Shown here piece by piece: positions 26,767 to 36,718 of a stretch of 64,000 bases of DNA (within the stretch, counting starts at the first letter, position 1; each line of letters starts with the position of its first letter). The stretch lies in assembly GCF_025639885.1 (NCBI RefSeq), contig NZ_CP106737.1:1-64000 (forward strand), written 5' to 3'. The position numbers and the translations under genes were made by a program. The notes under the pieces were generated by a model. It was not told the DNA's origin. It ran no database searches and saw only the letters and a program-made list of their open reading frames with translations. Origin of the DNA: Roseovarius pelagicus. GTDB taxonomy: Bacteria; Pseudomonadota; Alphaproteobacteria; Rhodobacterales; Rhodobacteraceae.

Positions 26767-28401
26767 ATGACGAAGGACTACAGCCATATCGTCATTGGCT
26801 CAGGATCTGCAGGGTCTGTCATCGCGAGCCGACTATCCGAAGACAGCAGCAATCGAATTTTGGTTCTCGAAGCCGGTCCGATGGATCGGAGCTTATACGA
26901 ACTGCGCATGCCAGCGGCTTTGGCAATTCCGTTGGAAAGCGAACGGTTTAACTGGGCCTATCACAGTGAACCTGAACCCTATCTTGACGACCGCCGCGTC
27001 TACTATCCACGCGGACGCGTGGTGGGGGGATCGTCCTCGATCAACGGTATGGTGCACCTGCGTGGCAATCCAATGGATTACGATGGCTGGGCGGCGCAAG
27101 AAGGGCTTAAGGATTGGGCTTTTGCCAACTGCCTGCCGTATTTCCGCAAGTTGGAGACCAGCGCACACGCTCCTCATGCCTTGAGGGGTGCAGACGGCCC
27201 CATCAAGGTGACGATACCTGAATGCCGAAACCCATTGTTTCAGGCATTTCTAGAGGCTGGCCAACAAGCCGGTCACACCTATACCGAGGATGTCAACGGA
27301 TACCGACAAGAAGGCGTGTTCCGAATGGAGCGGTCGACATTTAATGGTCGGCGCAGCAGCGTTTCGTATTGTTATTTGCACCCCGCCCGTAAGCGCGGCA
27401 ATATTGATCTAAAAATTAAAGTGCGGGTCACTCGTATCCTGTTCGACAAACTACGTGCCATCGGTGTAGAATTCGTCGAAAATGGTAAGACACAAAAGGT
27501 CTACGCAGCTGACGAAGTCGTGCTTTCGGCTGGTGCCATCAACTCGCCCCAGTTGCTAAAACTTTCAGGGATCGGCCCGCAGGATGAACTGACGGAACAT
27601 GACATCCCAACCCTCCAGCATTTGCCGGGCGTCGGCGAGAACCTTCAGGACCATCTTGATTATCTGGTGCAGTATCATTGTACCAAACCGGTTTCCTTCT
27701 ATTCGGCAACTAAACCATTGGGGAAACTTCGCACAGGTGCTGAATGGCTACTTCTTCGACGCGGTATCGGGGCCACCAATATTTGGGAAACGGGATCATT
27801 TTTCCGAACCAATGACAGTGTGAGTTTTCCGAACATGCAGCACCATTTCGCACCGATCGCAGTCAGTTATGATGGGTTAGAGAAAATCGAAGATCACGGG
27901 TTTCAATTTCACATCAGTCAGATGCGCCCACGCAGCAAAGGCTGGGTGCGGTTGACATCAGCCGATCCTTTTGCCGCTCCGCGCATCCAGTTCAACCATT
28001 TGGCTGATGCCCGAGACCGGCAGGAAATCCGGGATGCGGTCCACATGACCCGCGAATTTGCTGCTCAGTCCGCGTTTAACGAATTCAGGGGCGCAGAGCT
28101 TGCACCTGGCAAAGAGGCCGTCAGTGACGATGCACTTGATGCGTTTGGTCGCGCCAAGGGGGAAACATCGCATCATCCTAGCTGCACTTGCAAGATGGGG
28201 ACAGACGAAATGTCGGTTGTCGATGACCAAGGACGGGTGCATGGGCTGAAGTCACTACGTGTGGTCGATGCGTCGATCATGCCCTCCATCGTGTCGGCCA
28301 ACATCAACATTCCTACGATTATGATTGCCGAAAAAATCGCTGACCAGCTACGTGGTCGGCCTGCATTGGCACCACAAGACACGGCAGTCTATCGTAGATA
28401 G
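26767..28401 (+). CDS. GMC-family FAD oxidoreductase (choline dehydrogenase-like)
   Basis: The protein has 544 residues, with GGGGGCGGT before the ATG. The FAD motif HIVIGSGSAGSVIASRLSED is at residue 6, with GRVVGGSSSINGMVHLRG near 88 (GMC signature 1) and SAGAINSPQLLKLSGIGP near 257 (signature 2). The C-terminal HPSCTCKMG holds the conserved active-site His, and SANINIPTIMIAEK closes the chain. Length and motifs fit choline or other alcohol dehydrogenases of the BetA/AlkJ type. Its neighbours, an LLM and a betaine-type importer, suggest that it oxidises the hydroxyl of an imported choline-like or other small alcohol to an aldehyde. It could equally be a polyethylene-glycol or aliphatic alcohol dehydrogenase. 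Confidence 0.9.
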   Translation: MTKDYSHIVIGSGSAGSVIASRLSEDSSNRILVLEAGPMDRSLYELRMPAALAIPLESERFNWAYHSEPEPYLDDRRVYYPRGRVVGGSSSINGMVHLRGNPMDYDGWAAQEGLKDWAFANCLPYFRKLETSAHAPHALRGADGPIKVTIPECRNPLFQAFLEAGQQAGHTYTEDVNGYRQEGVFRMERSTFNGRRSSVSYCYLHPARKRGNIDLKIKVRVTRILFDKLRAIGVEFVENGKTQKVYAADEVVLSAGAINSPQLLKLSGIGPQDELTEHDIPTLQHLPGVGENLQDHLDYLVQYHCTKPVSFYSATKPLGKLRTGAEWLLLRRGIGATNIWETGSFFRTNDSVSFPNMQHHFAPIAVSYDGLEKIEDHGFQFHISQMRPRSKGWVRLTSADPFAAPRIQFNHLADARDRQEIRDAVHMTREFAAQSAFNEFRGAELAPGKEAVSDDALDAFGRAKGETSHHPSCTCKMGTDEMSVVDDQGRVHGLKSLRVVDASIMPSIVSANINIPTIMIAEKIADQLRGRPALAPQDTAVYRR

Positions 28402-28447
28402 ACAAATGTGAATATGCCAATCACTAACTTTCAGGGAGATAAGCAAG

Positions 28448-29407
28448 ATGAAGAAAACACTTAACAAAGTGGCCTATGCTACGATTGGCATGATACTTGG
28501 TGCGAGCGCGGCTCTGGCCGAACCAGAGTCCAAAGACCCCATCAAGCTGACGATCAATGAATGGACTGGACAAGTCCTGACAACCCACATCGCCGGCGAG
28601 TTACTGGATAAAATGGGATACAACGTCGAATATGTGACTGCAGGATATTTCCCGCAAATGACGGCGTTGCAGGACAACACGGTCACAGCCGCGCTGGAAA
28701 TTTGGACGACCAATATCGCAGACGCCTATGAGAAGGCGATCGGATCTGGCAATGTGAAGGATATCGGCAGCTTAGGCCTTCAGCCGATCGAAACATGGTT
28801 CTATCCCGCTTTCGTCGAAGAACTGTGTCCGGGTCTGCCTGATTGGGAGGCGCTTAAATCCTGCCCGCAAACTTTCGCCACTGCCGAGACAATCCCACAG
28901 GGTCGGTTGGTGGACTACCCAGCGGACTGGGGGACATCGAACCGTGACAGGTTGACTGGGCTTGAACTGCCTTTCACTTCGATCCCAGCAGGTAGCGAAG
29001 GGGCGCTAGTGGCTGAGATCAAAACAGCCTTTGCCCGTAAAACCCCCCTTCTTGTCATGTTTTTCAGCCCACATTGGCTGTTCTCGACCTACGACATGCG
29101 TCCTGTTAAGTTGCCGCCATACACAGAAGGTTGTAACGAAGACCCGAAAGTGGGCGTAAACCCCAATGCGACATTCGACTGCGATTTTGTACGCGGTGAC
29201 GTTCGCAAAGTCGCTTGGGCGGGCATGGAAGAAAAATGGCCAAATGCATACGCACTTCTCGAAGCTCTGGAAATCAGCAATGAGCAGCAAATCGAGCTGA
29301 TCAATATGGTCGACCAAAAAGGTCAATCAATTGACGAAGCCGTGGCCTATTGGCTAAAGAATAACGAGAGCTCATGGTCATCATGGCTGGATGCTGCTCA
29401 GCAATAA
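28448..29407 (+). CDS. Glycine betaine/proline-type ABC transporter substrate-binding protein (ProX/OpuAC family)
   Basis: The protein has 319 residues with a signal peptide (MKKTLNKVAYATIGMILGAS to ALAEPE). The mature part has LTINEWTGQVLTTHIAGELL, the start of OpuAC domains, then EIWTTNIADAYEKAI, LVDYPADWGTSNRDRL, LVMFFSPHWLFSTYDM and KVAWAGMEEKWPNAY. Trp- and Tyr-rich positions are typical of quaternary-ammonium binding boxes. It starts 46 bases after the GMC gene with a GGGAG ribosome site. A hairpin follows it before the ATPase gene. The ligand is probably a betaine, carnitine or similar compound; this comes from family knowledge. Confidence 0.92.
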   Translation: MKKTLNKVAYATIGMILGASAALAEPESKDPIKLTINEWTGQVLTTHIAGELLDKMGYNVEYVTAGYFPQMTALQDNTVTAALEIWTTNIADAYEKAIGSGNVKDIGSLGLQPIETWFYPAFVEELCPGLPDWEALKSCPQTFATAETIPQGRLVDYPADWGTSNRDRLTGLELPFTSIPAGSEGALVAEIKTAFARKTPLLVMFFSPHWLFSTYDMRPVKLPPYTEGCNEDPKVGVNPNATFDCDFVRGDVRKVAWAGMEEKWPNAYALLEALEISNEQQIELINMVDQKGQSIDEAVAYWLKNNESSWSSWLDAAQQ

Positions 29408-29434
29408 TAACCGAACAATCCCTTCATACGACTG

Positions 29435-29454
29435 GCCCGCCTTAACAGGCGGGC
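29435..29454 (+). terminator. Intra-operon hairpin after the binding-protein gene
   Basis: GCCCGCC and GGCGGGC form a seven-base GC stem around TTAACA, followed by TGCTTTAT. It looks like a weak intrinsic terminator or attenuator. Such hairpins commonly raise the level of the binding protein over the ATPase and permease genes downstream. Confidence 0.6.
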
Positions 29455-29487
29455 TGCTTTATCAGAAACTAAAGAGAGAATACAAAA

Positions 29488-30588
29488 GTGGCAGATCTGC
29501 GCGCCGAAAAGGATGAGGATAAGACGTGTTCCTCGAAAAGTAACATCATCCTTGAATGCCGCAATCTTTGGAAGGTTTTTGGCCATCTGCCCAAGCAGCT
29601 TACGCCACCCACTGAAGATAAGCCAACTTCGGAAACAATAGAGGACATATCAGAACACGATGCTTATCCGGCGATCTGCGATGTATCTCTGGACGTGCGA
29701 CGCGGCGAAATTCTGATCATTATGGGGCTGTCTGGTTCCGGAAAATCCACCATGTTGCGGTGTCTCGCGCGTCTGCTTGAGCCTACATGGGGGGAGGTCC
29801 TGTACGAAGGCCAGAACATCCTAGACCTGAGTGCTCGCGAACTCACCAATCTTCGGCGCAACAAATTTGGCATGGTGTTTCAAAGTTTCGGGTTGATGGA
29901 TCATCTGAACGCGCGCGACAATGTCGCCTTTCCTCTTCGTGTGCAGAAGGTTCCAAAGGCTGAAAGAGACAGACGCGCGAACGCACTATTAGATTTGGTG
30001 GGACTGGAGGATCGCAAGACCAATTTCCCCTATGAATTATCGGGTGGCCAGCAGCAACGTGTCGGCATTGCTCGATCACTGATTGCCGATCCTGATCTGT
30101 GGTTTCTGGATGAACCGTTCAGTGCGCTTGACCCGTTAATCCGGCGTCAGATGCAGGACGAGTTTTTAAAACTTCAAAAAACACTTGGTAAAACCATCAT
30201 ATTTGTCACACATGATTTCCTTGAAGCAGCACGGCTTGGTGACAGAATTGCGATTATGCGAGAGGGGCATCTGATCCAAATCGGCAAACCGCGCGATATT
30301 ATTCTGAGGCCCAAAAACGACTATATTCGCGAATTCGTGTCAGAAGTTCCAACAAGCCGGATCCTGCATGTCTCAGATTTGAGCTATGCCGCATCCGAAA
30401 GGATCGAATCGGCGCCCGATATCCATGAGACCGAGACGCTTGAACTGGCGATCGATCTTTTCTTATCCGGGCACGAGCGGTTGAATATCATCAATGACGA
30501 AAGTGCCTTTGTCGGAACAATCTGTCGCGATGATCTGCACGCTCTGACAGGCCAGAACACTACAGAAGCCGAACCAGATCATGTTTGA
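29488..30588 (+). CDS. Betaine-type ABC transporter ATP-binding protein (ProV-like)
   Basis: The protein has 366 residues from a GTG preceded by AGAGAG. It has an N-terminal extension before the ATPase core typical of ProV (NLWKVFGHLPKQL). Walker A is IIMGLSGSGKSTMLRCLARL near residue 77, the Q-loop is FGMVFQSFGLMDH, the signature YELSGGQQQRVGIARSL near 187 and Walker B LWFLDEPFSALDP. The C-terminal 90 residues are where ProV proteins carry CBS-like osmosensing domains; here that part is short and weakly conserved. Its last eight bases overlap the permease gene start, so the two are translationally coupled. Confidence 0.94.
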   Translation: MADLRAEKDEDKTCSSKSNIILECRNLWKVFGHLPKQLTPPTEDKPTSETIEDISEHDAYPAICDVSLDVRRGEILIIMGLSGSGKSTMLRCLARLLEPTWGEVLYEGQNILDLSARELTNLRRNKFGMVFQSFGLMDHLNARDNVAFPLRVQKVPKAERDRRANALLDLVGLEDRKTNFPYELSGGQQQRVGIARSLIADPDLWFLDEPFSALDPLIRRQMQDEFLKLQKTLGKTIIFVTHDFLEAARLGDRIAIMREGHLIQIGKPRDIILRPKNDYIREFVSEVPTSRILHVSDLSYAASERIESAPDIHETETLELAIDLFLSGHERLNIINDESAFVGTICRDDLHALTGQNTTEAEPDHV

Positions 30589-32650
30589 GAGCATATTCTC
30601 TCACCGAAACACAGCAATCGGACTCTTTTTGCTGGCAGCTCTGTTCGCCGCATTGAGTCTATATCTGAAAGACGACCTGTCGTGGAGTGTAACTTACCCT
30701 GTTGGATGGACACTCCCCCTGGCTGACTTCATCAACTTGGCAATGGATGAGCTTCTTCAAGTAGCCGCACCGTTTTTCCGTGGGCTGTCTGATGTACTCG
30801 ATTGGCCGATGCGCCGACTTCAAGATGCACTGCACGCCGTGCCATGGCCTGTTTTGACAGTGATAATTGCAATGGCGACCTTTCGTGTGGGCGGTGCGAA
30901 ACTGGCAACTTTCTGCGCTCTTTCCTGTCTCTATATTCAGATGTCGGGATACTGGGAAGAAAGCTTGAACTCGCTTACTCTAGTAAGCGTCGCACTACCC
31001 ATCTCTGCACTCACCGGCTTTCTAATTGGCACGGCGATGAGCAAAAATAAAACTGCGGCAAGGCTATTAACACCAATTCTGGATGTCATGCAGACAACGC
31101 CGGCATTTGCGTATCTCATTCCATTGATCGTATTGCTTGGATTCGGACCAGTCGTTGGATTGATAGCCAGTGCTATTTACGCGATCCCCCCGATGGCGCG
31201 AAACGTGAAGCTAGGGCTTGATTTGGTTCCAAACGACCTACGAGAGGTTGCCGCGATGACAGGGTGTTCACCCCTTACCCGGTTTGGACTTGTCGATCTG
31301 CCGACGGCATTGCCGCAAATTCTTGTTGGATTGAACCAGACGATCATGGCCGTGCTTAGCATGGTGGTTTTTGCAGCCATCATTGGAGGGTTCGACGACA
31401 TCGGCTGGGAAGTTCTGCGATCCATGCGACGGGCCGAATTCGGCGATAGCCTGATGGCGGGCATCATCATCACACTGATTGCCATTATGCTGGACCGGAC
31501 CACTCGCGGGATGGCAACGCGCTCTCGTCAACGGGCACAACTAGACCTGACTACGACACGTTTTATAATGGTCAGCTTGGTGGCCATCTTCGGGATGTGG
31601 GGAATCTTGCATTTTTCTGCATTGCAGACCCTTATCTCCGATGGCTTCCTCTTTGATCCGTCTGAGTATTTGGATTCAATGGTGGCGCAACTGAGCGTGT
31701 CGATCGGGGCAATAACGGACGCCCTGAAAAACAACGTTGTTTATTATTTCCTTTTACCAATTCGTATCGGTCTAGAGCAGACAATATCGCCCTATACTTG
31801 GGGGTTTACCTTCACCCCCTTTATGAAGACAGGATATTGGGTGATTTTGTCATTGCTCGCCACGTTTCTCGCGGTCAAAAAAAATGTTTTGGCAGGAAGC
31901 CTAACAACGGTGATCGGGTTGTTCGTCTTTGCGGGCACCACCGGCATGCCTTGGCCTTCAACCATATTGATTGCGATAGCTATTGGATACTGGGCGGGTG
32001 GGGTTCGCATAGCGGCACTCTGGGCGGTGGTCTTGGGCGTGATACTGGTGTCAGGACTCTGGGAACCGGCAATGTTTTCCATTTATATCTGTATGTCTGC
32101 TCTGCTGTTTTGCATCGTACTTGGCGGAGCGCTCGGAGTATTGGCGGCTCAGTCCGTTAGTGTATCACGGTTAATGCGCCCCATCCTCGATTTATTGCAG
32201 ACAATACCGCCTTTCGTACTTTTGATCCCGGTCGTTATGCTCTTTCAGATCGGGGATTTCTCTGCTTTTCTGGCGATTATATCGTATGCGATTGCACCGA
32301 TCATCCGATACACAGAAGCTGCGCTACGCGAGGTTTCATTGGCTAAGATCGAAGTCGGCCGCAGCATCGGGTGTACCCCGATGCAGTTGCTGTTTTTGGT
32401 AAAGCTTCCAGCTGCACAGCGCAGGATCGCACTGGGGGTAAATCAGTCCATAATGTATGCGCTTGCCATGTTGGCGGTGGCCGCACTTGTGGGCTCACGC
32501 GGGCTGGGACAGGAAGTATATGTCGCGCTTGGCCAGGCCGATGCAGGCCTCGGCATTCTCGCTGGGGGCGCAATCGCTGCTATTGCAATATGCGTCGATC
32601 GCACCTTTGTTAGCGCTCTTGTTGAAAAATCTTCTCAATCTGAGCGCTGA
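30581..32650 (+). CDS. Betaine-type ABC transporter permease, two ProW-like domains fused
   Basis: The protein has 689 residues, about twice the usual ProW length. It contains two BPD_transp_1 domains in one chain. The first has DVMQTTPAFAYLIPLIVLLG and LVPNDLREVAAMTGCSPLTR; the second has DLLQTIPPFVLLIPVVMLFQ and KIEVGRSIGCTPMQLLFLVK. Each half has its own EAA-type loop and set of membrane helices, so one polypeptide would form the whole channel. The start overlaps the ATPase gene by eight bases. The last 41 bases overlap the convergent LysR gene. It imports a quaternary amine or similar compound with the two preceding gene products. Confidence 0.93.
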   Translation: MFESIFSHRNTAIGLFLLAALFAALSLYLKDDLSWSVTYPVGWTLPLADFINLAMDELLQVAAPFFRGLSDVLDWPMRRLQDALHAVPWPVLTVIIAMATFRVGGAKLATFCALSCLYIQMSGYWEESLNSLTLVSVALPISALTGFLIGTAMSKNKTAARLLTPILDVMQTTPAFAYLIPLIVLLGFGPVVGLIASAIYAIPPMARNVKLGLDLVPNDLREVAAMTGCSPLTRFGLVDLPTALPQILVGLNQTIMAVLSMVVFAAIIGGFDDIGWEVLRSMRRAEFGDSLMAGIIITLIAIMLDRTTRGMATRSRQRAQLDLTTTRFIMVSLVAIFGMWGILHFSALQTLISDGFLFDPSEYLDSMVAQLSVSIGAITDALKNNVVYYFLLPIRIGLEQTISPYTWGFTFTPFMKTGYWVILSLLATFLAVKKNVLAGSLTTVIGLFVFAGTTGMPWPSTILIAIAIGYWAGGVRIAALWAVVLGVILVSGLWEPAMFSIYICMSALLFCIVLGGALGVLAAQSVSVSRLMRPILDLLQTIPPFVLLIPVVMLFQIGDFSAFLAIISYAIAPIIRYTEAALREVSLAKIEVGRSIGCTPMQLLFLVKLPAAQRRIALGVNQSIMYALAMLAVAALVGSRGLGQEVYVALGQADAGLGILAGGAIAAIAICVDRTFVSALVEKSSQSER

Positions 32651-33476
32651 CATAGTCGAAAGAAGGGTCAAACCAAGGCCGGTCTTTTGCGATATCTGAA
32701 CGAGACACAGCATAAGCAGTACGACAAAACTCAGGCGTCCCTTCTACCTGCGAAAGCGTACCGTCAGAAATGTAATTGGTAACCATGCGTGTCGGCAAAT
32801 AGGCCGACCCGCCCCAACGCAAAAGGTAATTAAGCGCACAATTACTGGAACTGATCGTGATTACGGGCGTGCGTGCCACTGAAAATGCCTCGGCGTGAAG
32901 ACGACGAAAATCGCCACCCAGATCAACGTAGATATAGTCTGGGTCCCAATCGACATAGCTTCGTGCGCGGGTTGATACCTGAATCAGACGATCATCAAAC
33001 AGCTTTCTTACACGGTATCCGCCCGAAACAGCGGAATCGAACATTAAGGCAACATCAATCAGACCCGAAGATAACCAGCGTTCGATATCATCCACATTCC
33101 CCAACCAGAACGACAGAGCGACTTCTGGATGATGCTGCCGCAGGTAATCAACCCATATGCAACCGGACGCGTCCCATAGGTCCAGATGGCAGCCGACATT
33201 GCATATGCTTTTAAAATCTTGGCTGAGTGATAATTCCTGCCGCGCCAACCCCCAGGCCTGCGTCATAACTTCTGCATAGCGAAGAAACTTGAACCCTGCC
33301 GGGGTCAACTCTGCCCCGGATCTGCTACGGATCAGCAGTTTTTGACCCAAATGATTCTCAAGGGCGTTGATCCTGGTCGTAACAGTAGACTCGGTAACAT
33401 TCAGCCGCGCAGCAGCTCGGTTCAGGTTTCCCACCTTTACCACCTCTAGGAAAGTTTGTGCAAAGGCCACATTCAT
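32610..33476 (-). CDS. LysR-family transcriptional regulator (cluster A)
   Basis: The protein has 288 residues. The N-terminal winged helix-turn-helix reads TFLEVVKVGNLNRAAARLNV and TESTVTTRINALENHLGQKL, followed by the substrate-binding domain. It is closely similar in its DNA-binding half to the LysR proteins at 52016 and 55315 (shared NVTxSTVTxRINxLE and RSRSG). Its 3' end overlaps the permease gene by 41 bases on the opposite strand. It probably activates cluster A through the T-N11-A site before the LLM gene. The effector is unknown. Confidence 0.93.
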   Translation of the reverse strand: MNVAFAQTFLEVVKVGNLNRAAARLNVTESTVTTRINALENHLGQKLLIRSRSGAELTPAGFKFLRYAEVMTQAWGLARQELSLSQDFKSICNVGCHLDLWDASGCIWVDYLRQHHPEVALSFWLGNVDDIERWLSSGLIDVALMFDSAVSGGYRVRKLFDDRLIQVSTRARSYVDWDPDYIYVDLGGDFRRLHAEAFSVARTPVITISSSNCALNYLLRWGGSAYLPTRMVTNYISDGTLSQVEGTPEFCRTAYAVSRSDIAKDRPWFDPSFDYVSAQIEKIFQQER

Positions 33477-33607
33477 ACGAGTAAAACGGGCTGATTCATA
33501 CCGATGAACATGCTAAATGGGTGATCTGAAAAAATGAAAAGGCCTCCGGGCATTCAACATAAACCTCCGCACTTATAGAAGCCAGATACGCATTGCATCA
33601 CCCTAGC

Positions 33608-35041
33608 TTAGCCCTTGCGCGTAACGAAGCGCGTTTGCAGATACGCCTCGAGCGCGTCTGCCCCGCCTTCAGTGCCTATGCCACTGTCCCCGATGCCGCC
33701 GAACGGCACTTCGGGAAGCGACAGCCCGATGTGATTGATCGAAATCATCCCCGACTGGATTTCGTGCTGAAGCCGCTGAGAGCGGGACGATGAACGGGTC
33801 CAGGCATAGGCCGCCAGCCCAAACGATAGCCGGTTAGCTTCGGCGATTGCTTCGTCGTCGTTGCTGAAGGTGTTGATGGCAACGATGGGGCCAAAGGGCT
33901 CTTCGTTCATGATTTCGGTTTGAACCGGAACGTCGGTCAGAACAGTAGGCTCAAAAAACCAGCCTTCGTTACCAATCCTTTTCCCTCCTGTACGGAGCGT
34001 GGCACCCTGCCCGACGGCATCCGCAATCATGTGTTCAAGGGCGGGAATCCGGCGTTCATTGGCCAAGGGGCCCATTTCGCTAGCCGCATCCGACGCAGGC
34101 CCGACCTTGATGCTTTCAGCCTTGCGGACGAATTTGTCTATGAACTGTTCCGACACAGAAGATTGTATCATGAAACGGGTTGGAGACACGCAAACCTGAC
34201 CCGCATTGCGAAACTTGCTGGCGGCAAGAACCGAAACGGCATCATCCACATCGGCATCGTCGAACACAAGCACAGGCGCATGGCCCCCCAGTTCCATTGT
34301 GGCGGGCTTCATGTGCTGCCCAGCAAGACCCGCCAGCAGCTTTCCGACTGGCGTGGACCCGGTAAAAGACACCTTACGGATCACCGGATGCGGGATCAGA
34401 TAGCTCGATATTTCCGCCGGATCGCCATATACGAGGTTCACCACGCCGGCAGGCACGCCCGCGTCTGCAAAGCAGCCCACCAAGGCCGCGGGGGAGGCCG
34501 GCGTTTCCTCGGGGCCCTTGACAATGATACTGCATCCTGACGCCAGAGCTGCCGAAAGCTTGCGGACGACCTGGTTGATCGGGAAATTCCACGGTGTGAA
34601 CGCCGCGACCGGGCCGATCGCCTCTTTGATCGTCAACTGCGTAACGTCGGGTTCGCGTGCCGGTATGACACGGCCATAGGCGCGGCGGCCTTCCTCAGCG
34701 AACCAATCGATGATGTCAGCGCCGGCCGAGGTCTCACCTTTGGCTTGGGCAAACGGCTTCCCCTGCTCCAGCGACATCTGCTCCGCGATCGTGTCGGCGC
34801 GCGCTCTCAGCAGTTCTGCCGCGCGTCGCATTATCTGGCAGCGCAGCATCGGCGAGGTGTGTTTCCACTCGTCAAAGATTGACTCGGCCGCCTTAAGCGC
34901 GGCATCCAGGTCTTCTTTGCCCGCACGCGAGACTGTGCCGAGCGCAGTGCCGGTCGCCGGGTTTAAGACCTCAAGTTTCGCCAGAGACTTTGCAGGACGC
35001 CATTCACCGGCAATGAACAACTCGACATCGGGATAAGACAT
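33608..35041 (-). CDS. NAD(P)-dependent aldehyde dehydrogenase (succinate-semialdehyde dehydrogenase-like)
   Basis: The protein has 477 residues of normal ALDH length, with GGAAGGAG before the ATG. Motifs are NPATGTALGTVSRAGKEDLD, FTPWNFPINQVVRKLSAALA near residue 150, FTGSTPVGK, MELGGHAPVLVF (Glu) near 252, FRNAGQVCVSPTRF (Cys) near 286 and EEPFGPIVAI. MELGGHAP and NAGQVCVSPTR are typical of GabD-like enzymes. It is the last gene of the nine-gene cluster B operon and would oxidise an aldehyde released by the upstream monooxygenase and hydrolase steps. The true aldehyde may differ from succinate semialdehyde. Confidence 0.94.
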   Translation of the reverse strand: MSYPDVELFIAGEWRPAKSLAKLEVLNPATGTALGTVSRAGKEDLDAALKAAESIFDEWKHTSPMLRCQIMRRAAELLRARADTIAEQMSLEQGKPFAQAKGETSAGADIIDWFAEEGRRAYGRVIPAREPDVTQLTIKEAIGPVAAFTPWNFPINQVVRKLSAALASGCSIIVKGPEETPASPAALVGCFADAGVPAGVVNLVYGDPAEISSYLIPHPVIRKVSFTGSTPVGKLLAGLAGQHMKPATMELGGHAPVLVFDDADVDDAVSVLAASKFRNAGQVCVSPTRFMIQSSVSEQFIDKFVRKAESIKVGPASDAASEMGPLANERRIPALEHMIADAVGQGATLRTGGKRIGNEGWFFEPTVLTDVPVQTEIMNEEPFGPIVAINTFSNDDEAIAEANRLSFGLAAYAWTRSSSRSQRLQHEIQSGMISINHIGLSLPEVPFGGIGDSGIGTEGGADALEAYLQTRFVTRKG

Positions 35042-35110
35042 TGTGACAGACTCCTTCCACTTTAGGGTACGCGGCAGTTCGGCGTCTCAGCCTTGTTTGA
35101 ACGCGCCGGT

Positions 35111-36718
35111 TTACGTATTTTCTTCGCCAGCAGTTGTCAGATACCGGTCCAGCCGGGGCACAGACTCCATCAAGGTCCGGACGTAAGGATGATCAGACTG
35201 CTTCAGGGTTTCATCTCGCGGTCCGTAGGCCACGACCTTTCCTGCGCGCAGAACCAACACATCATCGGCGATCATCTCGACCACATGGATGTCATGGGTG
35301 ATGAACAGGATGGTTGTTCCATGCTTTCGCTGCAAATCGGACAGAAGCACCAGGATCGATTCCGCGACCAGCGGATCAAGACCGGACGTGATTTCATCGC
35401 AGATGATCAGATCCGGGGCGCTGGCAAGGGCACGCGCAATGCAGACCCTTTGTTTTTGCCCACCGGAAAGCTGCGAGGTGCGGCGGTTCATCATTTCAAC
35501 CGGCAATCCAACCTGCCGCATCAGTTCGATCACTTCCTGCCGACAGCGGGTCGCATCAAACTTGCGATGATACTTCAATGGACGACCAATCACATCTCCC
35601 ACGCGCTGCATCGGGTTCAGCGCGGTGTCAGGCATCTGGTGGATGACCTGAATTCGTTTCAACAGATTGATTTCACGTGATTTCAACCGCTTAGGCAGCA
35701 CCGCCCCGTCAAACGTTACCTCGCCCGACCACGGCGCCAAAACACCCGTGACCACCCGGCCAAGCGTCGATTTTCCAGAGCCGGATTCGCCGACGATCGC
35801 CAGCGTGCGACCGCGCATCGCGGTGCAAGATACCCCGCCGAGTACCTTTTCGGACCCGTATCCCGCGACGATATTCTGAATCCCAAGGATCGGTGTCGTT
35901 CGCTCCCGGGCCGGATTTTCGCGCACTTCGGCCTGCAACAACTCTTTGGTGTATTCGGCCTGCGGATTGGACAGGATCTCCGAGGTCTTGCCGATCTCAA
36001 CCTGCTTACCATGGCGCAGGACCATGATCCGGTCGACGACCTGTGACACCACTGGCAAATCATGTGAAATATAAAGAGCTGCCACACCCGATTTGGATAC
36101 TGTGCGCTTGATGGCGGCGACGACTTCTGCCTGAGTGGTGACGTCAAGTGCCGTCGTTGGCTCATCGAACACGATTACATCAGGCTTGCATGCCATGGAC
36201 ATGGCGACCATCGCGCGCTGCAACTGCCCCCCCGAAACCTGATGCGGGTAACGTTCACCAAAGGATTGCGGCGATGGCAATCCAAGCGTCCTGTAAAGTT
36301 CAATCGCTTCAGAGCGCAATGCCGATCTCGACCCTTGATCGTGTTGTTGGCCTGCCTCGATGAACTGATCGATTAGACGATGGGCTGGATTGAAAAACGC
36401 CGCCGCCGATTGTGCCACATAAGACACCCGCGCCCCGCGCATCTGACGCAATTCTTCCGGGTTCATGGTCAGAAGGTCCTTACCCTTAAACAGAACCTGC
36501 CCGCCGGAAAATCTGCATCCTGGCCGTCGATACCCTAGCGCCGACAGACCTATGGTTGATTTGCCAGCGCCGGATTCGCCGATCAGGCCAAGAACCTCGC
36601 CCTTGTTTAGTTTAAACGAAACACCCTTAACGATCTCAAACCAGCGTTTATCCGCCCCCTTCGCCTCGATAGAGAGTTCCCGCACTTCCAGAGCGATATG
36701 TTTCAATGCATCAGTCAT
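35111..36718 (-). CDS. Peptide-type ABC transporter ATP-binding protein, fused DppD-DppF type (cluster B)
   Basis: The protein has 535 residues with two nucleotide-binding domains: Walker [21 protein letters not shown], signature [13 protein letters not shown] and Walker [14 protein letters not shown], then [30 protein letters not shown] and LIICDEITSGLDP. It is the same architecture as the ATPase at 17662-19284. The gene start overlaps the end of the DppC-like permease gene by eight bases. It energises the importer that brings the cluster B substrate into the cell. Confidence 0.95.
   Translation of the reverse strand: MTDALKHIALEVRELSIEAKGADKRWFEIVKGVSFKLNKGEVLGLIGESGAGKSTIGLSALGYRRPGCRFSGGQVLFKGKDLLTMNPEELRQMRGARVSYVAQSAAAFFNPAHRLIDQFIEAGQQHDQGSRSALRSEAIELYRTLGLPSPQSFGERYPHQVSGGQLQRAMVAMSMACKPDVIVFDEPTTALDVTTQAEVVAAIKRTVSKSGVAALYISHDLPVVSQVVDRIMVLRHGKQVEIGKTSEILSNPQAEYTKELLQAEVRENPARERTTPILGIQNIVAGYGSEKVLGGVSCTAMRGRTLAIVGESGSGKSTLGRVVTGVLAPWSGEVTFDGAVLPKRLKSREINLLKRIQVIHQMPDTALNPMQRVGDVIGRPLKYHRKFDATRCRQEVIELMRQVGLPVEMMNRRTSQLSGGQKQRVCIARALASAPDLIICDEITSGLDPLVAESILVLLSDLQRKHGTTILFITHDIHVVEMIADDVLVLRAGKVVAYGPRDETLKQSDHPYVRTLMESVPRLDRYLTTAGEENT

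Noticed and set aside
25336..33517. The 13-mer TGAACATGCTAAA occurs at 25336-25348 (before LLM A) and at 33505-33517 (before the cluster A LysR).
   Set aside because: Repeats of this length are expected by chance many times in 64 kb, and the second copy has no symmetry. Its placement is suggestive only.
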